The notes below the pieces were generated by a model, which was not told the DNA's origin, did no database searches, and worked only from the letters and a program-made list of their open reading frames with translations. A stretch of DNA of 23,896 nt from an uncultured Oscillospiraceae bacterium (GTDB lineage: Bacteria; Bacillota; Clostridia; Oscillospirales; Oscillospiraceae). The stretch spans positions 1 through 23,896 of the forward strand of contig CAPGBJ010000062.1 of assembly GCA_948616425.1 (NCBI GenBank). The letters run 5' to 3'. Shown in pieces: positions 21,921-23,896 of this stretch; the first letter of the stretch is position 1; every line of letters starts with the position of its first letter. Made by a program: the position numbers and the translations under genes.

Positions 21921-22478
21921 CTATTTTTCTTTTCTCCAAGGAACATAGTAGTCAAACCGTTTGCTGTCGTCACAGGTACACGGCCAGTTGATTTTCCATT
22001 CAAAGTATTCTTCCCTGGTGATTTCCCCAGCGTGAAGTTCCTGCTGGCGCAAGAGCCATTCCCGCATGAACTCATCTACCAGCCCATAGTTGAAGTAAAT
22101 GCCCACGGGAGGTTGAGCGGGCCAGTCGTCCGTGTCGTTGTAGCGGACGGCGGTATCATCGGAGGCTCCCGTCTTGCCGGGATTGCGGACAAGCTGAAAC
22201 AGGCGAATGGAGCCGGGGCTGTCCTCGTCCAGCCAGAAGAATGTCCGCATGAAGTCCTCGGCGCAGCCAGGACGGAGCGTGTAGAAGTTCTGGAAGTCTA
22301 CCCGAAGCGCCTGGGCAATCTTGTCCAGCAGTTCCCTTTTCGGAACACGGTAATTCGTTTCGTACTGGGCAATACGGTTATCCGCTCCCTTTTCCTCAAA
22401 ACCGACAGCCAGCCCCAATTCCTTTTGCGTTATGCCTCGAAAAGTTCGGATTTTCTTGATTTTTTCTCCTACTGTCAT
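21921..22478 (-). CDS. Cro/CI-type repressor of an integrative element
   Basis: This 185-residue protein has an N-terminal HTH_3 domain (about 1-62): MTVGEKIKKIRTFRGITQKE, LGLAVGFEEKGADNRIAQYE, then VPKRELLDKIAQALRVD. The C-terminal part (ending INWPCTCDDSKRFDYYVPWR) is found, from memory, in regulators beside xis/int in Firmicute elements; its role is not known to me. The start was put at the ATG after AAAGGCGGTGG; a longer frame to 22574 would run through the promoter. TTGCAT (22524-22529) and TATACT (22501-22506), spacer 17, form its minus-strand promoter. It faces away from the xis/int genes and should hold them off through the repeats at 22537-22621. Confidence 0.85.
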   Translation of the reverse strand: MTVGEKIKKIRTFRGITQKELGLAVGFEEKGADNRIAQYETNYRVPKRELLDKIAQALRVDFQNFYTLRPGCAEDFMRTFFWLDEDSPGSIRLFQLVRNPGKTGASDDTAVRYNDTDDWPAQPPVGIYFNYGLVDEFMREWLLRQQELHAGEITREEYFEWKINWPCTCDDSKRFDYYVPWRKEK

Positions 22479-22500
22479 ATGTTCCACCGCCTTTGAACAT

Positions 22501-22621
22501 AGTATAGCGCAAATAAGCGAAATATGCAAGAGAAAAATTAACAAAATTGCGAAACAAACTCTTGACATTAACAACTATGCGAATGTATAATAAGAACGCG
22601 GGCATTAACAATTTTGCGAAC
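22501..22621. promoter_or_regulatory. Divergent promoters with three operator repeats
   Basis: The plus-strand promoter for xis/int is TTGACA (22562-22567), 18-bp spacer, TATAAT (22586-22591). ATTAACAAAATTGCGAAA (22537-22554), ATTAACAACTATGCGAAT (22567-22584) and ATTAACAATTTTGCGAAC (22604-22621) share ATTAACAANNNTGCGAA. The middle copy fills the spacer of that promoter. A looser GCGCAAATAAGCGAAAT lies within the repressor promoter. This is a classic layout for the adjacent repressor. Confidence 0.75.
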
Positions 22622-22642
22622 CAGAAGCAAGGAGGTGAAAAC

Positions 22643-22831
22643 GTGAGCAAGGAACTATTTGTACGGGCCGAGGAAGTGGCTGGGGTGCTGGGTATCTCCA
22701 AACCCTACGCCTACAAGCTGGTGCGGGAGATGAACGAGGAACTGAAGCAGAAGGGTTTCCTCACCATCCCCGGACGGGTGAGCAGGAATTACTTCGAGGA
22801 AAAGTTCTATGGGCTGCGGAAAAATCAGTAA
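22643..22831 (+). CDS. xis: Excisionase-like winged-helix protein
   Basis: The 62-residue protein (start MSKELFVRAEEVAGVLGISK, then PYAYKLVREMNEELKQKGFL) is a small helix-turn-helix protein of the Tn916 Xis/MerR-like excisionase kind, ending NYFEEKFYGLRKNQ. The start is GTG 22643, seven bases after AAGGAGGTG; the longer upstream frame from 22547 runs across the promoter and operators and is not used. It stands 12 bp before the integrase gene, the usual order in Firmicute integrative elements, and should bend DNA at the attachment site to favour excision. Confidence 0.85.
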   Translation: MSKELFVRAEEVAGVLGISKPYAYKLVREMNEELKQKGFLTIPGRVSRNYFEEKFYGLRKNQ

Positions 22832-22843
22832 GGAGGGAACAAA

Positions 22844-23791
22844 ATGCCAGCATACAAAGACAAGGCCAAAGGCACATGGTATGCGTCCTTTTACTTTGAG
22901 AACTGGACAGGGAAAAAGGAAAAGAAGATGAAACGGGGTTTCAAGACCAAGCGGGAGGCGCTGGAGTGGGAACGGACGTTCCTGCAACAGCAGACCGCCG
23001 ACCTGGATATGACCTTTGAGAGTTTCGTGGCGCTCTACGCCGCAGACATGAAAGGCCGTATCAAGGAGAACACCTGGGGGACGAAAGAGCATATCCTCTA
23101 CAAGAAGCTGGTGCCATACTTCGGCAAGCGGAAAATGAGCGAGATTAGTTCTAAAGAAGTCATGGCGTGGCAAAGTGAAATGCTCAACTACCGGGACAAG
23201 AACGGCAAGCCCTACTCCCCCGTTTACTTGAAAACGCTGCACAATCAGTTGAGCGCCGTTTTCAATCATGCGGTGAAGCACTACAAGCTGAAAGCCAACC
23301 CCGCCGCCCAGGTGGGCAACATGGGCAAGGCCAAGGGCCGGGAAATGCTGTTTTGGACGAAAGCGGAGTATCTGAAATTCGCTGACGCTATGATGGACAA
23401 GCCCCTCTCCTACTATGCCTTTGAAATGCTCTACTGGTGCGGTATCCGGGAGGGGGAATTGCTGGCCCTCACCCCTGGGGACTTCGACTTTGAGAAGCAG
23501 ACGGTTTCCATCTCAAAATCCTATCAGCGTATCAAGGGCCAGGATGTAGTCACCGACCCCAAGACCGCCAAGAGCAACCGGGTCATTCAAATGCCCGCCT
23601 TCCTCTGTGAAGAAATGGAGGACTACATCAAGAGCCTGTATGCCGCAAAGCCGACAGACCGCATTTTCCCCGTGACGAAATCCTACCTTCACCGGGAGAT
23701 GGACAGGGGAGCGAAAGAGGCGGGGGTCAAGCGGATCAGGATTCACGACCTCCGACACCCAAATGTCAAGCCCAAGACAAAAAGTTTTTGA
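22844..23791 (+). pseudogene. int: Tyrosine integrase, truncated after the HxxR box
   Basis: The 315 codons begin with an arm-binding domain (about 1-48, TWYASFYFENWTGKKEKKMK), a core-binding SAM-like domain (about 55-155) and the catalytic domain, with R202 (CGIREGELLAL), K240 (TDPKTAKSNR) and H301/R304 (IHDLRH). After H305 the expected second H/W and the catalytic Tyr, some 60-70 residues more, are missing; instead ten unrelated codons (PNVKPKTKSF) reach a stop at 23789. Without the Tyr it cannot cut DNA. The break at about 23758 coincides with foreign sequence. AAGGAGGGAAC precedes ATG 22844. Confidence 0.88.
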
Positions 23792-23845
23792 GGTTTTTTA
23801 GAAATTTTTCATGGTTGCACTTTGCGCTCCCACCTGGGGCGTTTT

Positions 23846-23896
23846 TTATTGTTCGATTATCTTACGGAGCATAGAGGCAACGCTCAAATCTACTTC
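23846..23896 (-). CDS. C-terminal end of an unknown minus-strand gene
   Basis: The last 51 bases read on the minus strand as 16 codons (EVDLSVASMLRKIIEQ) and a TAA. The helical, amphipathic ending looks like a real protein end, but is too short for a family. CGCTCCCACCTGGGGCGTTTTTT beside it is terminator-like on the plus strand only. It may belong to the insertion that cut the integrase at about 23758. Confidence 0.35.
   Translation of the reverse strand, partial: EVDLSVASMLRKIIEQ

Noticed and set aside
22479..22574. Longer start for the repressor with a hydrophobic 32-residue leader.
   Set aside because: It would run through the repressor's own -35/-10 and the operators; the internal ATG has a good ribosome-binding site.

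Overview
The window looks like a chromosomal segment of a GC-rich anaerobic gut Firmicute of the Oscillospiraceae type (Flavonifractor, Lawsonibacter or Intestinimonas-like). This is an inference from strong AAGGAGG ribosome-binding sites, gene families typical of Clostridia (trpXYZ-like ABC importer, radical SAM pairs, OmpR/HisKA plus FtsX-type ABC operons, Tn916-like regulators) and two FMN-barrel/ferredoxin fusion proteins. No rRNA, tRNA or CRISPR array was seen. 

Left part (1-1560): a truncated secreted protein, an AP2-domain protein of phage type and a small serine recombinase, all on the minus strand. A 22-bp imperfect inverted repeat brackets the gap between the last two. Next (1871-6924) is a four-gene plus-strand unit: OmpR-type response regulator, histidine kinase, ABC ATPase and an 833-residue FtsX/MacB-type permease. 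The same TTGAGA direct repeat, 11 bp apart and 9 bp before a -10, precedes both the regulator gene and the ATPase gene, so the regulator probably controls itself and the transporter. 

Then come a protein with a RelB/DinJ-type antitoxin N-terminus fused to about 300 residues of unknown helical sequence (7175-8239) and a flotillin (8352-9869). After a 0.77-kb non-coding gap lies a complete TrpXYZ-like ABC importer (10637-13478), followed by two radical SAM genes (13743-15910). The first has six extra C-terminal cysteines and the second is HemW-like with a fourth cysteine. Transport and radical chemistry may be linked. 

The next block (16172-20749) begins with a promoter carrying two near-identical 16-bp palindromes, then a cupin, an FMN-barrel/ferredoxin protein, an APC amino-acid permease, a second FMN-barrel/ferredoxin protein and a TetR regulator. 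This reads as one uptake-and-reduction module for an amino-acid-like compound. Two copies of a roughly 168-bp repeat with CTAG-ended terminal inverted repeats (16899-17066 and 21044-21210) lie inside and at the edge of this block. 

The right end (21207-23896) is mobile-element debris. It holds a second APC permease that lacks its N-terminal half and stops next to an att-like site, then a Cro/CI repressor, excisionase and integrase set with three operator-like repeats. The integrase is cut off just after its HxxR box. At the edge are the last 16 codons of a minus-strand gene, possibly belonging to the element that interrupted it.
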